Below are positions 61,434 to 64,000 of a stretch of 64,000 nt of DNA, piece by piece; position 1 is the stretch's first letter, and every line of letters starts with the position of its first letter. Origin of the DNA: Flavobacterium stagni (GTDB lineage Bacteria > Bacteroidota > Bacteroidia > Flavobacteriales > Flavobacteriaceae). The DNA lies in NCBI RefSeq assembly GCF_004122105.1, contig NZ_SBKN01000006.1, forward strand, positions 186,001 to 250,000. Reading direction: 5' to 3'. The notes below the pieces were generated by a model. It did no database searches. It was not told where the DNA came from and saw only the letters and a program-made list of their open reading frames with translations. A program made the translations under genes and the position numbers.

Positions 61434-64000
61434 TTATAGTATAACCAATTTTTCAATTTTTTCTGCGGTATTTCCATTTACCGTTGAGCGCACCTTCAGT
61501 TTATAAACATACACTCCTTTCCCAATTTTACTCCCAAAATCATCCAATCCGTCCCATTTAATTTCTCGAGAAAGAAACCCATCAGTCGTTACGGTTTGAT
61601 TAATGGTTTTGACAATTTTTCCCGTTACCGTAAAAATCTGGACTTGTACTTCCAACGGTTCTAGTGGACGGTTGTGATTGAACCAAAACTCGGTATAATT
61701 CACAAAAGGATTGGGATAATTCAACACATTGGTTAAGGTAATTCCATTTCCATCAGCCACTACAAAATGTATTTCAGCGGTAACTGGATTATTATACACG
61801 TCCCAGGCTTTGAAAGTAATCGTATGAAAGCCTTTCGCTAAATCACGGAATGGGAAACGAATTTTTCCTTTGGTATAATCATTTAATTGTGTTTCATAAT
61901 AATCATTCAACACATACGGATTGGTTTCATCCCCATCCAAAATAGCCACAATATCATGCCCAATTCCGCTCGCTGTATTAATTCCGTGTTCATCTTCTAA
62001 AAAAGCCAAGAAAAAAGGTGACGCATTGGTAATACCGCCATCCACAAAACTTTCATCGTTCATATACAAACGCACACGAGGCCCCACATTATCCACTTCT
62101 GCTGCCGTATTTACTCCGCCGACACGAATATCAAAGCTATAGCCGGTATGATCTTGATTGACATTATTTTCTTTCGAATAGAAACTCACCCTTCCATTAC
62201 CGATAGGAATTCGAATATCCCGAGGAACCACAAAATTCACATCAAATTGTCCATTGACTACCGACACATTGCCTCTAAAAATAGTTTCTCCTAAATTCGA
62301 GAAAGTAAGTGAAGTACTGAATCCGTCGTTATTTAACACATCTTTGGTGTAGGGTTTATCAAACACATTGATTGCCAACTCTCCATTGTAATTCGACTGA
62401 AGCACTCCACTCTCGTTCTGCACTTCGCCACTCAATTTCACGACACCCAATGCTTTTAAATCATCGGTGGGCTGGGAAATGGGTACATCATTTATTTTGG
62501 TCAACACTACTTTTGGTTTTGCAATGGCCAATTTTAAAGCGGGATCCCCAAGATAAAAAACGACTCGGGTTGCCGAATTATTATTGGACATGGCTTTAGC
62601 CTGACGCATGGATTCGGCGATGGACCAATACGAATTAGAACCGTAGGCAAATAATTTTGATGACAAATTATCATTAAAATTTTCTGCTTGAAATTGACCA
62701 ATAGAACGAATGGTTGTAATTAATGAAATTGCGCCTCCTTTAGGATTCCAATAGGTATATTCTCCTGCTGTAGGACGTTGTGGGTTATCGAATCGGGAAA
62801 ATTCACAAGTAATTGTGATAAACAGTGGGTATCGATAACGATTCAAATAATCATAACCGTCAAATTTGTCCCAAAGCCGCTCTGCGGTGAGTCCGTCTTC
62901 CCCTCCATGCCCTAAATAATTAAAGACTAGGGCGCCTTTTTCAAAAGCATTATTTAAATCCAATTTCGCCTGTGGATAACGATCCCCTCCAGCTGTTGTT
63001 TGCTGAACATACGAATCCATGAAGATTTTCTTATAATTGATAAAGGCCTTTTGGGTGTAAATTTCATCCGTAAGCTGATTTTGTCTGACTTGCAAACTGG
63101 CATCAGGGTCTTTATCGGCATCATCGGAAATGGACACATAATTATTACGCCAACTTCCAAATGATTTTTCATCATGGTATTCAATGACTTTATTCACCAT
63201 TTCGGCGGCTTGCTGCGGGGTGGAAACCAACATTCGCCCGACAGCAATATCGGCGGCAAATCCATAAATAGGATCTCCTTCTGTATCATCCATTAAGGCA
63301 AAAAAGTCATCCGAAGCAAAGGAAGTTTCTCCGGAATAATAACTATTTACCGCGTGATAAATAGGAACGATATTGGTGTTATTCGAAATTCTGTTTTTGA
63401 AATCGTAGGAAGCATCGCCGAATAAATTCAAATATTTCACTCGATTTGTGGGTGAAGAGGCATTGAAATAAATGTATCGCATCATATTACGAATAGCCCC
63501 GATATCTTGTTTACCGCCACTAAACTCTTGATATATCATCGGCAAAGTCACTACACGAACTGTATAATTACTGTAGGAACGATGAAATTCTGCCAATTGA
63601 TCCGCCTGGGTTTTTAAAAATTCAGGAGTAACAATTACATAATCGACATCTTCAAAATCACCATTGGCATCTTTTAACAAAGTTCCTTTTAAATCTTGAT
63701 TGGCAACCGAAGTATCCGATTCTTTAAGTGGAGTAAACACATCGGCATCAACAACGGTGATAAAGCGTCGTTCTGTACCTAAATTAACTTTAAAATTAAG
63801 CGAAGCAGCAGTATTCACAATACCTGAAACATTGTAAATATCGGTTATATCCCATACCTGCTGAATTCCAGCTGCATTTGTAATTTGATACTCTCCTATT
63901 CCATTGGTAAATGCCGCATTAGCATCATAAAAACGGTATTGCTTTCCAATGCCTGTTAAATTCGACTTCGTCTTTATTATAATATAATCAAGAAACGCTT
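61434..64000 (-). CDS. porU: PorU, T9SS C-terminal signal peptidase (5' end beyond window)
   Basis: Partial: the frame stays open to the right edge, so the true start lies outside; an internal GTG near 63818 is not a start. At least 855 residues are present. Gingipain-like (peptidase C25) domain with catalytic His in NYLGHGGE (codon 62907-62909) and Cys in FITITCEFSRFD (codon 62804-62806). The C-terminal NYPNPFVNYTEFWF region resembles a sorting-domain fold. It cleaves CTD signals and attaches substrates to the outer membrane or A-LPS. Upstream of porV. Confidence 0.95.
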   Translation of the reverse strand, partial: AFLDYIIIKTKSNLTGIGKQYRFYDANAAFTNGIGEYQITNAAGIQQVWDITDIYNVSGIVNTAASLNFKVNLGTERRFITVVDADVFTPLKESDTSVANQDLKGTLLKDANGDFEDVDYVIVTPEFLKTQADQLAEFHRSYSNYTVRVVTLPMIYQEFSGGKQDIGAIRNMMRYIYFNASSPTNRVKYLNLFGDASYDFKNRISNNTNIVPIYHAVNSYYSGETSFASDDFFALMDDTEGDPIYGFAADIAVGRMLVSTPQQAAEMVNKVIEYHDEKSFGSWRNNYVSISDDADKDPDASLQVRQNQLTDEIYTQKAFINYKKIFMDSYVQQTTAGGDRYPQAKLDLNNAFEKGALVFNYLGHGGEDGLTAERLWDKFDGYDYLNRYRYPLFITITCEFSRFDNPQRPTAGEYTYWNPKGGAISLITTIRSIGQFQAENFNDNLSSKLFAYGSNSYWSIAESMRQAKAMSNNNSATRVVFYLGDPALKLAIAKPKVVLTKINDVPISQPTDDLKALGVVKLSGEVQNESGVLQSNYNGELAINVFDKPYTKDVLNNDGFSTSLTFSNLGETIFRGNVSVVNGQFDVNFVVPRDIRIPIGNGRVSFYSKENNVNQDHTGYSFDIRVGGVNTAAEVDNVGPRVRLYMNDESFVDGGITNASPFFLAFLEDEHGINTASGIGHDIVAILDGDETNPYVLNDYYETQLNDYTKGKIRFPFRDLAKGFHTITFKAWDVYNNPVTAEIHFVVADGNGITLTNVLNYPNPFVNYTEFWFNHNRPLEPLEVQVQIFTVTGKIVKTINQTVTTDGFLSREIKWDGLDDFGSKIGKGVYVYKLKVRSTVNGNTAEKIEKLVIL

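Noticed and set aside
63816..63818. GTG as start of porU
   Set aside because: The frame is open upstream to the window edge with protein-like sequence, so the gene is truncated by the window.

Overview
The window looks like chromosomal DNA of a member of the Flavobacteriaceae (Bacteroidota), most likely Flavobacterium or a close relative. The evidence is AT-rich coding DNA, promoters with the Bacteroidota -7 element TAnnTTTG, many secreted proteins ending in type IX secretion system (T9SS) sorting domains, and a porU-porV-cdd-pdhA-pdhC gene order typical of flavobacteria. The content is mostly housekeeping genes plus blocks of surface-protein genes. I see no phage, IS element, CRISPR array or rRNA.

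Layout. 0-3.4 kb: a CotH-type T9SS substrate. 3.7-6.5 kb: gcvP. 6.6-7.4 kb: two small genes. 7.5-10.0 kb: an arsenic resistance operon (arsR, DUF6428, arsenate-reductase-like phosphatase, ACR3 pump), followed by a truncated globin and a KAS III enzyme. 11.9-22.6 kb: three LamG-domain T9SS substrates and one unknown secreted protein, followed by a LytTR response regulator and its TPR histidine kinase. 22.7-26.7 kb: a methyltransferase, a WG-repeat protein, a GT2 enzyme and an MlaE/MlaF pair. 26.7-34.4 kb: two giant tandem paralogues with type B (gliding-type) sorting domains. 34.5-40.3 kb: manC, a SprT-like protein, a four-helix-bundle (IVP) gene between inverted repeats, an SDR, and an operon of LysE-like, ATP-grasp, NRDE and DinB-like genes. 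40.3-43.8 kb: DoxX, two YHS proteins, an outer-membrane barrel, a DM13 lipoprotein and a Crp/Fnr regulator. 43.9-51.0 kb: acyl-CoA dehydrogenase, anmK, amino-acid dehydrogenase, nhaA, tonB. 51.0-56.8 kb: GT4, miaE, small genes, three tRNA-Val, folC, exbB-exbD. 56.8-64.0 kb: pdhC, pdhA, cdd, porV and the 3' part of porU, which runs off the right edge.

Main finding. Each of the four genes between 11.9 and 19.8 kb has, upstream of its start, direct repeats of a roughly 14-bp box with 21-bp periodicity. The boxes resemble the known LytTR (AgrA-type) binding element. In all four promoters the proximal box edge lies exactly 28 bp from a TAnnTTTG-like -7 element. A fifth pair precedes the LytTR regulator gene itself. 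I infer a local regulon in which the kinase/LytTR pair switches on a set of T9SS-exported LamG surface proteins.

A second, smaller case is a dyad related to ATGTC-N8-GACAT. It is centred exactly 33 bp from the -7 elements of both the DM13 and the YHS/DoxX transcription units, and a Crp/Fnr gene is adjacent. This suggests class II activation by that regulator.

The window also links secretion substrates with their machinery. Six T9SS substrates (types A and B) share it with PorU (the CTD-cleaving sortase) and PorV (the shuttle). An ExbB/ExbD motor is present, and a TonB-like protein is encoded about 5 kb away from it.
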